From an uncultured Clostridia bacterium (GTDB lineage Bacteria > Bacillota > Clostridia > TANB77 > CAG-508): a stretch of DNA of 25,170 nucleotides. Below the pieces are notes generated by a model. That model was not told the DNA's origin and did not search any database. It was given only the letters and a program-made list of their open reading frames with translations. A program made the translations under genes and the position numbers. Of this stretch, positions 1-7,057 are shown one piece after another; the stretch's first letter is position 1, and every line of letters starts with the position of its first letter. The stretch is taken from contig CAKPIA010000014.1 in assembly GCA_934162205.1 (NCBI GenBank), forward strand, positions 1 through 25,170, given 5' to 3'.

Positions 1-24
1 ACTAATAAATCGAGGGCTTAATCA
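1..24 (+). rRNA. rrl: 23S ribosomal RNA, 3' end (partial)
   Basis: The first bases match the conserved 3' terminus of bacterial 23S rRNA (ACTAATA..TCGAGGGCTTAA), where Firmicutes usually read ACTAATAGGTCGAGGGCTTG. Only the tail is inside the window, and the exact 3' end cannot be fixed because the pairing 5' strand lies outside. The downstream 5S and tRNA-Asn support a 23S-5S-tRNA operon end. Confidence 0.8.
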
Positions 25-108
25 CAAAAGTGGATTGGAAAGGTTTATAAAAATTCATCTATGTATTTTTGAGTGTGAAAAAATAATTAAAAAATTTGAA
101 TAAAATAC

Positions 109-137
109 TTGCAAAAATATAAACTATATTATATAAT
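109..137 (+). promoter_or_regulatory. Sigma-A type promoter between 23S and 5S
   Basis: TTGCAA (109-114), a 17-base spacer and a perfect TATAAT (132-137) lie in the 23S-5S spacer. The predicted start near 144 would give a transcript with 5S (168) and tRNA-Asn (293). The match to the vegetative consensus is close. Whether it is active, or read-through from the upstream rRNA promoter dominates, cannot be told from sequence. Confidence 0.6.
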
Positions 138-167
138 TGCAAAGTAAACAAAATTAGTAATTAATTT

Positions 168-283
168 TCTAGTGATGATTACATGGAGGAAATACCTGTT
201 CCCATACCGAACACAGAAGTCAAGCTCTAATGTGCCGAAGATACTTACGGGTTACCCTGTTGGGAAAATAGGTTGTCGCTAGA
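168..283 (+). rRNA. rrf: 5S ribosomal RNA
   Basis: A 116-base segment matches 5S rRNA. It has the conserved core CCCATACCGAACACAGAAGT, followed by AAGCTCT and GCCGAAGATA. The ends pair as helix I (TCTAGTG at 168-174 with CGCTAGA at 277-283), which sets the boundaries. It sits about 140 bases after the 23S tail and 9 bases before tRNA-Asn. Confidence 0.95.
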
Positions 284-292
284 TTTATATAT

Positions 293-368
293 TCCTCTTT
301 AGCTCAGTTGGTAGAGCGCTCGGCTGTTAACCGATAGGTCGTTGGTTCGAGTCCAACAAGAGGAGCCA
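293..368 (+). tRNA. tRNA-Asn (anticodon GTT)
   Basis: The 76-base cloverleaf has acceptor arms TCCTCTT and AAGAGGA, a D-arm with AGCTCAGTTGGTAGAGC, an anticodon loop CTGTTAA carrying GTT, a TTCGAGT T-loop, and an encoded CCA end after discriminator G. The top pair of the anticodon stem is a C/T mismatch, which is tolerated. It is followed by a strong terminator, so it closes the rRNA transcript. Confidence 0.97.
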
Positions 369-376
369 TAAAAAAA

Positions 377-417
377 ACTCTAAATTATTGATATTTCAAT
401 AGTTTAGAGTTTTTTTT
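377..417 (+). terminator. Rho-independent terminator of the rrn/tRNA-Asn unit
   Basis: ACTCTAAA (377-384) pairs with TTTAGAGT (403-410), and the stem continues inward through one G-T pair to a tetraloop near 392-395. A run of seven T follows (411-417). The A-run just upstream makes it potentially bidirectional. Confidence 0.93.
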
Positions 418-426
418 ATTATTTTA

Positions 427-744
427 ATGCAATACTATGGTTGTATGAGTCAAGAAATTATAGAAAGATCAATAGATTGTAAATTGGAGCCACCTAAAAG
501 AAAAAATTTAAGACAGGAATGTAATTGTCTTATGGGAAATGATATAGGAGCTTATAATACATGTGGTCATTTGTGTAAATATTGTTATGCAAATTCTAAC
601 AAAAGTTTAGTTATTGAAAACATGAAAAAACATAATGAAAAATCTCCGTTTTTAATTGGGGATAATGAGCTAGGAGATAAAATAACAGTTGCTAAACAGA
701 AAAGTTGGATTGAAAATGAACAAATTAGTTTTATTTATGGTTAA
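427..744 (+). pseudogene. DUF1848 protein, C-terminal remnant (5' truncated)
   Basis: The 105-residue frame matches only the C-terminal third of DUF1848-family proteins, which are normally about 270-300 residues. Recognisable parts are the RQECNC stretch, DIGAYNTCGHLCKYCYAN with its cysteine cluster (possibly metal or Fe-S binding; function unknown), SPFLIG, and the closing GDKITVAKQKSW. The usual N-terminal two-thirds are missing. The first ATG (427) follows the rRNA-operon terminator by a few bases and has no Shine-Dalgarno sequence or promoter, so expression is unlikely. The C-terminus and stop look intact. I read it as a degraded gene whose 5' part was lost by a deletion or rearrangement ending beside the rrn operon. 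A functional short protein cannot be excluded, but nothing supports it. Confidence 0.75.
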
Positions 745-805
745 AGTAAATGCTTAATTTTATTAATGTTAATGTATATAAGTATAAATTAGTTAAAAAT
801 AATAA

Positions 806-844
806 AAAGCTAGAGAAAATTTTATGTTTTTCTCTAGTTTTTTT
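806..844 (+). terminator. Rho-independent terminator after the DUF1848 remnant
   Basis: CTAGAGAAAA (810-819) pairs perfectly with TTTTCTCTAG (828-837) across an 8-base loop, followed by seven T (838-844). It probably terminated the intact DUF1848 gene and insulates the fatty-acid operon from upstream transcription. Confidence 0.88.
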
Positions 845-868
845 ATGGCTGAACATCCTAAAATTATA

Positions 869-890
869 TTATACTGACTTATCAGTATAA
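869..890. promoter_or_regulatory. 22-bp perfect palindrome, candidate operator of the fab operon
   Basis: TTATACTGA (869-877) and TCAGTATAA (882-890) are perfect inverted repeats around CTTA. There is no following T-run, so it is not a terminator. It lies about 80 bases upstream of the first gene of the fatty-acid operon. Spaced inverted repeats in this place are bound by FabT (MarR family) or FapR in other Firmicutes, but this sequence does not match either published box closely. The regulator is therefore unassigned. Confidence 0.5.
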
Positions 891-909
891 AGAAAAAAGA
901 TAAAAAATA

Positions 910-918
910 TGGTATAAA
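910..918 (+). promoter_or_regulatory. Candidate extended -10 promoter of the fab operon
   Basis: TGGTATAAA (910-918) fits an extended -10 element (TGn plus TATAAA). No good -35 is seen at 16-18 bases. If used, transcription would start near 925, with the palindrome at 869-890 covering roughly -56 to -35. This is a weak call made because the operon needs a promoter between 845 and 960. Confidence 0.3.
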
Positions 919-970
919 ATAAAAGGTTTAAATTTGTAACCGATACTATATAGAAAAGGATAGTGAAAAA

Positions 971-2689
971 ATGAGCAAAAGATTATATAAAACTATAGAA
1001 ATAGAAAATTTAAAAGATATGTTAAACAAAACAAAAGATATTTATAGTAACAAGCCAGCATATAAAATAAAAATTGAAGAAAATAAATATAAAATATATA
1101 CACATGAACAAGTAAGAGAAATGATTGATTCGTTAGGAACATCATTAATAGATATGGGCTTAAAAGATAAAAGAATTGCTATTATTGGAGAAAATAGATA
1201 TGAATGGGAAATTGCATATTTATCAATAGTATGTGGAACTGGAATAGTAGTTCCAATAGATAAGTCATTACCAGAACATGAATTAGAATCTGTTATAGAA
1301 AGATCAGAAGTAGAAGCAATATTTTATTCTAATAAATATGAAGAAATTTTAAATAAAATAAAATATAGTAAAAACAATAAATTAAAGCATCTTATATCAA
1401 TGGATAATTTAGAAAATAAAGAAGGAATATATTCTCAAAAAGAACTTATACAAAAAGGAGAAGAATTAATCAAAAATGGAGATAAAAGATTTATAAATGC
1501 AGAAATAGATAACGAAAAAATGAGCATTATGTTGTTTACATCTGGTACAACATCAAAATCGAAAGTTGTAGCACTTTCACATAAAAATATTGCATCAAAT
1601 TTAATGGATATAGGGAGTATTTTAGATATAACATCGGAAGATACATTACTTTCAATATTACCAATACATCATGTTTTTGAATGCACAGTAGGATTTTTGT
1701 TTTCACTATATAAAGGTGCTCAAACTGTATTTTGTGATGGGATAAGACATATCGTTGAAAATCTAAATGAATATAATGTAACAGTAATGGCATGTGTACC
1801 AGGTATTTATGAAAGAATTTTTTTAATGATAAGAAAACAATTAGAAAAGCAGGGAAAATTAGAAAAGATTTTAGAGAAAGAAGAAAACTTAAAAAAGGCA
1901 TCTATGGAGGAGAGAAAAAAAGAATTCAAAGAAATTCATGATATGTTAGGTGGAAAAATAAAATTATTTATTTCTGGTGCAGCAGCATTAGATTATAAAA
2001 TTGAAGAAAAATATAGATTATTAGGATTAAATTTAGTTCAAGGATATGGATTAACAGAAACATCACCTGTTATAGCAGTTGGAACAAAAGAAGAATATAG
2101 ATTAGGTTCTGTTGGAAAAATTGTACCAAGTGCACAAGCTAAAATAGTAGATGTAAATTCCGAAGGAATAGGAGAACTTATTGTAAAAGGTCCTAATATT
2201 GCTTTGGGCTATTATAATGATAAGAAAGCAACAAGTGAATCATTTAAAGATGGTTGGTTTTACACAGGAGATTTAGCGAAAATAGACAAAGATGGATATA
2301 TTTTTATTTGTGGTAGAAAGAAAAGTGTAATAGTTTTAAAAAATGGTAAAAACATATTTCCAGAAGAAATGGAAAATTTAGTAAATAAAATTGAAGGAGT
2401 AAAAGAATCTTTTATATTTGGAAAGAAACAGTCAAGTGATAAAAATAATATAAAAATAAATGTGAAAATTGTATATGACAAAGATATTGTAAAAGAAGTT
2501 TATAGGGCAGAGACAGAAGAAGAAATTTATAAAGCACTTTTTGAAAAAGTAAAAGAAGTGAATGCTCAAATGCCAAAATATAAAGCTATAAAGGGAATGA
2601 TTATAACAGAAAATCCTTTGATAAAAACAACAACAAACAAAATAAAAAGGCAGGAAAATCTAGATGCAATTGAAAAATCTAAAAACTAA
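971..2689 (+). CDS. AMP-forming long-chain acyl-CoA synthetase (fatty acid--CoA ligase)
   Basis: The 572-residue protein belongs to the ANL adenylate-forming superfamily, which activates a fatty acid with ATP to acyl-AMP and then transfers it to CoA (or to ACP in some members). Visible motifs are the phosphate-binding TSGTT at 190-194 (followed by SKSKVV rather than the usual GxPKGV), GYGLTET at 358-364, the TGD adenylate motif at 432-434, and the C-terminal TTTNKIKR with catalytic Lys557. Length is normal for a FadD-like enzyme. An AAAGGA ribosome site precedes ATG 971. It heads the fatty-acid operon and its 3' end overlaps the biotin ligase gene by 26 bases. The position suggests it feeds exogenous or recycled fatty acids into lipid synthesis. 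Acyl-ACP synthetase activity is a possible alternative. Confidence 0.88.
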   Translation: MSKRLYKTIEIENLKDMLNKTKDIYSNKPAYKIKIEENKYKIYTHEQVREMIDSLGTSLIDMGLKDKRIAIIGENRYEWEIAYLSIVCGTGIVVPIDKSLPEHELESVIERSEVEAIFYSNKYEEILNKIKYSKNNKLKHLISMDNLENKEGIYSQKELIQKGEELIKNGDKRFINAEIDNEKMSIMLFTSGTTSKSKVVALSHKNIASNLMDIGSILDITSEDTLLSILPIHHVFECTVGFLFSLYKGAQTVFCDGIRHIVENLNEYNVTVMACVPGIYERIFLMIRKQLEKQGKLEKILEKEENLKKASMEERKKEFKEIHDMLGGKIKLFISGAAALDYKIEEKYRLLGLNLVQGYGLTETSPVIAVGTKEEYRLGSVGKIVPSAQAKIVDVNSEGIGELIVKGPNIALGYYNDKKATSESFKDGWFYTGDLAKIDKDGYIFICGRKKSVIVLKNGKNIFPEEMENLVNKIEGVKESFIFGKKQSSDKNNIKINVKIVYDKDIVKEVYRAETEEEIYKALFEKVKEVNAQMPKYKAIKGMIITENPLIKTTTNKIKRQENLDAIEKSKN

Positions 2690-3242
2690 TTATTTAGGAA
2701 AAATTAATACATTTTATAAAACAATAGATTCTACTCAAGCTGAGATATGGAGATTAATTGATAATAAAAATATACAAAATGGTACTTTAATTATGGCAGA
2801 TATCCAAACAAAAGGAAAAGGTACACATGGAAGAATATGGCATACAGATGAGAGTGAAAATATAGCATTTTCATTTTTTGTAGAAACAAATTGTAAATCA
2901 AATTTATTAGATGGAATAACTATTGAAATTGCTGATATATTAATAAAAATTTTTAAGGAAAAATACAATGTGAATTTAAAAATAAAAGAACCAAATGATA
3001 TTTTTTATAGTAATAAAAAAATAGGTGGAATTTTAACAGAAAGTAAGGTAAATTCAGGAATTGTAAAGTTTTTAGTAATTGGAATAGGATTAAATACAAA
3101 CAAAACTAAATTTACTGAAGATATACAAAATATAGCAACATCATTAAAAAAAGAATTCAGTATAGATGTTAATAATCAAGAGATAATAGAAGAATTTTGC
3201 TATGAATTTGAAAAAATATTAAAAAGGAGAATTAATAAATGA
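2664..3242 (+). CDS. birA: Biotin--[acetyl-CoA-carboxylase] ligase, minimal form
   Basis: This 192-residue protein is the catalytic (class II tRNA-synthetase-like) domain of biotin protein ligases, which attach biotin to the AccB lysine through biotinyl-AMP. Visible motifs are DSTQ at the start, the biotin/adenylate loop GKGTHGRIW from residue 51, K108-E-P-N-D112, and KKIGGILTE. There is no N-terminal winged helix, so it should not be a repressor. It is also too short for the usual C-terminal SH3-like domain of about 50 residues. The family's KWPND reads KEPND here. The start is supported by AGGCAGG eight bases upstream, inside the preceding gene. It overlaps fabD by ATGA. Its substrate AccB is encoded in the same operon. 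Confidence 0.88.
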   Translation: MQLKNLKTNYLGKINTFYKTIDSTQAEIWRLIDNKNIQNGTLIMADIQTKGKGTHGRIWHTDESENIAFSFFVETNCKSNLLDGITIEIADILIKIFKEKYNVNLKIKEPNDIFYSNKKIGGILTESKVNSGIVKFLVIGIGLNTNKTKFTEDIQNIATSLKKEFSIDVNNQEIIEEFCYEFEKILKRRINK

Positions 3243-4180
3243 AAATAAGTTTTCTATTTCCAGGACAGGGAACTCAAACAATAGGGATGGGAAAAGATTT
3301 ATATAATAAATATAAAGAAGTTAAAAACATATATTCTAAAGTAGAAAAAATTACAGGGATAGATATAAAAGAAATATCTTTTAATGGACCAGAAGAAAAA
3401 TTAAATGAAACCCAAAATACTCAATTAGCAGTTCTTACTGAAAGTTTGGCAATATTAGAAATTTTAAAAAAGAATAATATTAATGCTGATATGTCAGCTG
3501 GTTTAAGTTTAGGTGAATATACTGCATTAATTGAAGATAATATTTTTTCATTTGAAGATGGTGTGAAAATAGTGCAAAAAAGAGGAGATATAATGCAAAA
3601 TTTAGCACCTAAAGGTAATTGGAAAATGGCTGCAATATTAGGATTAGATGATAAAAAAGTAGAAGAGATTTGCAAAAATGTAAGTAATGGATTTGTAGTT
3701 CCAGCAAATTACAATACTATTGGTCAAATTGTTATTTCTGGTGAAGAAGAAGCTGTAATAAAAGCAGGAGAACTAGCCAAAGAAAAAGGTGCAAAAAAAA
3801 TAAGTTTGTTAAACACAGCTGGACCTTTTCATACAGAAAAATTACAAAAATGTTCAACAGCTTTAAAAGAAGAAATAGACAAAATAAAATTTAATTCTAA
3901 AAATTCAAAAGTTGTAAAAAACATTGATGGGAAATTATATAACAAAAATGATAATATTCAGGAAATTTTAGCAAAACATATAATGAATCCAGTAAGATTT
4001 AAAAATGTTTTACAAACTATGTATGATAATGGAACTGATTTATTTATAGAAATAGGTCCAGGAAAAACTTTGAGTAGTTTTGTAAAAAGAATGAAATTTG
4101 AAAGAAATATAAAAATTATGAATATTAATAATTGTAAAACACTAGAAGATGTAATAGAGGAGGTAAAAACTAATGAGTAA
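3239..4180 (+). CDS. fabD: Malonyl-CoA:ACP transacylase
   Basis: The 313-residue enzyme transfers the malonyl group from CoA to acyl carrier protein in the cytosol, supplying the elongation substrate. It begins with the family signature FLFPGQGTQ. It has the nucleophile elbow GLSLGEY with catalytic Ser90 (usually GHSLGE) and the catalytic histidine His198 in AGPFHT. The length is typical (about 310). The start overlaps the biotin ligase stop by four bases (ATGA), which suggests translational coupling. The end overlaps fabG by eight bases and carries the fabG ribosome site AGAGGAGG inside its coding region. Confidence 0.96.
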   Translation: MKISFLFPGQGTQTIGMGKDLYNKYKEVKNIYSKVEKITGIDIKEISFNGPEEKLNETQNTQLAVLTESLAILEILKKNNINADMSAGLSLGEYTALIEDNIFSFEDGVKIVQKRGDIMQNLAPKGNWKMAAILGLDDKKVEEICKNVSNGFVVPANYNTIGQIVISGEEEAVIKAGELAKEKGAKKISLLNTAGPFHTEKLQKCSTALKEEIDKIKFNSKNSKVVKNIDGKLYNKNDNIQEILAKHIMNPVRFKNVLQTMYDNGTDLFIEIGPGKTLSSFVKRMKFERNIKIMNINNCKTLEDVIEEVKTNE

Positions 4181-4908
4181 AGTTGCATTTATAACAGGAG
4201 CAACAAGAGGAATTGGTAGAGAAATATCCATTGTACTCGCAAAGGAACGGATATAATATTGCAATAAATTATAGAAAAGAAAATGAAGATTTAGAAATTA
4301 CAAAAAAAGAAATAGAAAAATACAATGTAAAATGTTTAGCTGTTAAAGGCGATGTTTCAAACTTTGATGATGCCCAAAATATGATAGAAGAAATAATAAA
4401 TAAATTTGGTAATATAGATGTTTTAGTTAATAATGCGGGAATAACAAAAGATATGTTACTTATGAGAATGAAAAAGGAAGATTTTGAACAAGTAATTGAT
4501 GTGAATTTAATAGGAACATTCAATGTAACAAAAAATGTTGTTCCATATATGATGAAAAAAAGAAAAGGAAGAATAATAAATATTTCTTCTGTTGTAGGAA
4601 TAAGTGGAAATGCAGGTCAAACAAATTATTCAGCATCAAAAGCGGGGATAATTGGATTTACTAAAAGTTTAGCAAAAGAAATTGGTAGTAGAAGTATATT
4701 AGTAAATGCAGTTGCACCTGGATTTATAGAAACAGAGATGACAGAAAATTTACCAGAAGAGGTTAAAGAAAATATAAATAAAAATATTCCTATAAAAAGA
4801 ATGGGAAATGTTAAAGATGTTGCAAATGTAGTTAAATTTTTGGCATCAGAAGATAGTTCATATATAACAGGTCAAGTTATTAATGTAGATGGCGGAATGT
4901 TAATGTAG
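4173..4908 (+). pseudogene. fabG: 3-oxoacyl-ACP reductase, interrupted by a frameshift
   Basis: Translation from ATG 4173, nine bases after the site AGAGGAGG (4156-4163), gives MSKVAFITGATRGIGRE.., the NADPH-binding start of FabG. That frame stops at TAA 4254-4256 after 27 residues. The rest of FabG continues in the +1 frame: NGYNIAINY, the LVNNAG motif, INISSVVG, catalytic Tyr at 4627-4629 and Lys at 4639-4641 (YSASK), and the end YITGQVINVDGG. One surplus base around 4242-4253 explains everything. The downstream frame has its own ATG at 4213, but that start gives a non-family N-terminus without the TGxxxGIG loop. FabG reduces 3-ketoacyl-ACP and is normally essential, so this is either a sequence error, a real mutation covered by a paralogue, or less likely recoding. 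Confidence 0.85.
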
Positions 4909-4924
4909 AAAGGAGAAATTTTAA

Positions 4925-6163
4925 ATGGAGAAAAGAGTTGTAGTAACAGGGTTAGGAGCAATTACTCCAATTGGAAATAATGTTGATGAAACATGGACTG
5001 GAATAAAAGAAAGAAAGTGTGGAATTGATGAAATAACTTTATTTGATACAACTAATTTTAAAACGAAACTAGCAGCAGAAATAAAAGATTATGATCCATT
5101 AAAATATTTTGAAACAAAACAAGCAAAAAGATTAGATAGATCATCACAATTAGCTATCATTGCTGCAAGAGAAGCTGTTAAGATGAGTGGAATAACAAAA
5201 GAAAATACAAATTTTGATAGAGTTGGAATTTTTGTAAGTTCAGGTATTGGAGGACTAAAAACAATACAAGATCAATGTGAAATAAATTTTGAAAAAGGTA
5301 ACAGAAGAGTTTCACCAATGTTTATACCAATGTCTATTGCAAATATGCCAGCAGGAAATATTTCTATAGAATTTGGATTTAAAGGAGAATCTATGGGAAT
5401 AGTAACTGCATGTGCCTCTTCTACTCATGCAATAGGAGAAGCATATAAAACAATAAAACTAGGTGAAGAAGATGTTATTATCGCAGGAGGAACAGAAGCT
5501 GCTATATGTGAAGTTGGGATAGCAGGATTTGAAAATATGAAAGCATTATCAACAGAAATAAATAAAAATAGAGCAAGTATACCGTTTGATAAAGAAAGAA
5601 ATGGATTTGTAATGGGAGAAGGTGCTGGAATAATAGTATTAGAAGAACTTGAACATGCATTAAAAAGAAATGCTAAAATATATGGAGAAATCATAGGTTT
5701 TGGTGCTACTACAGATGCTTATCATATTACTTCACCATGTCCAGATGGAGAATGTGGAGCAAAAGCAATGGTAAGAGCAATTGAAAATGCAAAAATTACA
5801 CCAGATAAAATTGATTATATAAATGCTCATGGTACGTCTACACATTTAAATGATTTAACAGAAACAATGGCAATAAAAAAAGCATTTGGAAAAAGTGCAG
5901 ATAGTGTTATGATAAGTTCAACAAAAGGAAATGTAGGTCATTTATTAGGAGCAGCTGGAGCTGTAGAAGCGATTTTTTGTATAAAAGCACTTGAAGAACA
6001 AATAGTTCCGCCAACAATTAATTATAAAGAGAAAGATGAAGAATGTAATTTAAATATAGTTTCAAATGATATAAAAAGGGCTAATTTAAAAATAGTAATG
6101 TCAAATTCTTTAGGGTTTGGCGGTCATAATAGCAGTATTATAATGAAAAAATGGGAGGAATAA
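4925..6163 (+). CDS. fabF: 3-oxoacyl-ACP synthase II (KAS II)
   Basis: The 412-residue condensing enzyme joins malonyl-ACP to a growing acyl-ACP. The thiolase-fold catalytic set is complete: Cys163 in TACASS, His302 in NAHGTST, Lys334 in STKGNVGH, and His339. The protein opens with RVVVTGLGAITPIG and closes with NSLGFGGHNSS, both typical. Length equals the usual 410-415. AGGAG lies nine bases before ATG 4925, 16 bases after the fabG stop. Because fabH is absent from this operon, chain initiation must be encoded elsewhere or done differently. Confidence 0.97.
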   Translation: MEKRVVVTGLGAITPIGNNVDETWTGIKERKCGIDEITLFDTTNFKTKLAAEIKDYDPLKYFETKQAKRLDRSSQLAIIAAREAVKMSGITKENTNFDRVGIFVSSGIGGLKTIQDQCEINFEKGNRRVSPMFIPMSIANMPAGNISIEFGFKGESMGIVTACASSTHAIGEAYKTIKLGEEDVIIAGGTEAAICEVGIAGFENMKALSTEINKNRASIPFDKERNGFVMGEGAGIIVLEELEHALKRNAKIYGEIIGFGATTDAYHITSPCPDGECGAKAMVRAIENAKITPDKIDYINAHGTSTHLNDLTETMAIKKAFGKSADSVMISSTKGNVGHLLGAAGAVEAIFCIKALEEQIVPPTINYKEKDEECNLNIVSNDIKRANLKIVMSNSLGFGGHNSSIIMKKWEE

Positions 6164-6166
6164 ATT

Positions 6167-6598
6167 ATGGAATATGATAAGATCAAACAATTAATGGAAG
6201 ACATGAGTAATTCTAACCTTTCAGCTATTGAAATAGATTTTCCTGATGGCACAAAAGTTAGTATGAAAAAAGAAGTATCAAATAAAGTTATTACAACAAA
6301 CAATCCAGTAGAAAAAACAGAAAGTATGGATACTACAGAAGAGATGGGAAAAAAGATAAGAAAAGGAAATATAGTAAAATCTCCAATGGTTGGAACATTT
6401 TATTTAAAACCATCACCAACATCAGATCCATATGTTGAAATAGGAAAAACAGTAAGGAAAAATGATACGTTATGTATTATAGAAGCAATGAAATTAATGA
6501 ATGAAATAGAATCAGAATATGAAGGAAAAATAACAGAAATATATGTAAAAGATGGTGAACCGGTAGAATATGGAACAGAATTATTTTGTATAGAATAG
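6167..6598 (+). CDS. accB: Biotin carboxyl carrier protein of acetyl-CoA carboxylase
   Basis: The 143-residue protein carries the swinging biotin of acetyl-CoA carboxylase. The C-terminal biotinyl (lipoyl-like) domain runs from about residue 70 to 143. It starts with KSPMVGTFY and carries the biotinylation motif EAMKLMNE with target Lys109. The N-terminal 30 residues (DKIKQLMEDM..) are the usual helical segment. A charged, probably flexible linker lies between them. The gene starts three bases after the fabF stop, with GGGAGG overlapping the fabF end. It should be biotinylated by the ligase encoded at 2664. Confidence 0.96.
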   Translation: MEYDKIKQLMEDMSNSNLSAIEIDFPDGTKVSMKKEVSNKVITTNNPVEKTESMDTTEEMGKKIRKGNIVKSPMVGTFYLKPSPTSDPYVEIGKTVRKNDTLCIIEAMKLMNEIESEYEGKITEIYVKDGEPVEYGTELFCIE

Positions 6599-6612
6599 AA
6601 AGGAAAATAATA

Positions 6613-7035
6613 ATGTTAGGAAAAGAAGAAATAGAAAAAATTATTCCACAAAGAGATCCTTTTTTAATGATAGATGAAGTTGAAGAATACAAACCAGGAA
6701 AAATGGCAATTGCATATAAAAATGTAAATGAAAGTGAATGGTATTTTAAAGGACATTTCCCAAAGAATCCAATAATGCCAGGGGTTTTAATTGTAGAATC
6801 ATTAGCGCAAGCAGGTGCAATAGCAATATTATCTATGGAAGAAAATAAAGGTAAAAATGCCTTGTTTGGTGGAATAGAAAAAATGAAATTTAAAAAGATG
6901 GTAGTTCCAGGAGATAAATTAAAATTAGAAGTAAATATAATAAAAAGAAAAGGGCCTATAGGAATAGGAGAAGGAATAGCAACAGTAAATGGAAAAATAG
7001 TAGCTAAAGGAGAGTTAACTTTTGCAGTTGTTTAA
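6613..7035 (+). CDS. fabZ: 3-hydroxyacyl-ACP dehydratase
   Basis: The 140-residue hot-dog-fold enzyme dehydrates 3-hydroxyacyl-ACP to trans-2-enoyl-ACP. The active-site segment GHFPKNPIMPGVL contains catalytic His48, and Glu62 lies on the central helix (VESLAQAGA), matching the family. I chose ATG 6613 (MLGKEEIEKIIPQRDPF..) because AAAGGA lies eight bases upstream and the family starts here. A longer frame from 6586 would overlap accB and add nonconserved residues. It is placed between accB and accC, as in many Firmicutes fab clusters. Confidence 0.95.
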   Translation: MLGKEEIEKIIPQRDPFLMIDEVEEYKPGKMAIAYKNVNESEWYFKGHFPKNPIMPGVLIVESLAQAGAIAILSMEENKGKNALFGGIEKMKFKKMVVPGDKLKLEVNIIKRKGPIGIGEGIATVNGKIVAKGELTFAVV

Positions 7036-7057
7036 TAAGAAAGGACAGTGAAAAAAA

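Noticed and set aside
869..890. Palindrome upstream of the fab operon as a terminator
   Set aside because: No T-run follows either arm, and a clear terminator already exists at 806-844.
1536..1901. Minus-strand open frame inside the acyl-CoA synthetase gene
   Set aside because: Hydrophobic antisense shadow without start signals. The same applies to the other antisense frames of 60-120 codons in the window.
4213..4908. Independent 231-residue FabG starting at ATG 4213
   Set aside because: Its first residues do not match the family and it would lack the cofactor-binding TGxxxGIG loop, which is found in the other frame just upstream with a good ribosome site. A frameshifted fabG from 4173 explains the region better.
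6586..6612. Longer FabZ start at ATG 6586
   Set aside because: It overlaps accB, adds nine unconserved residues, and lacks the ribosome site that precedes ATG 6613.
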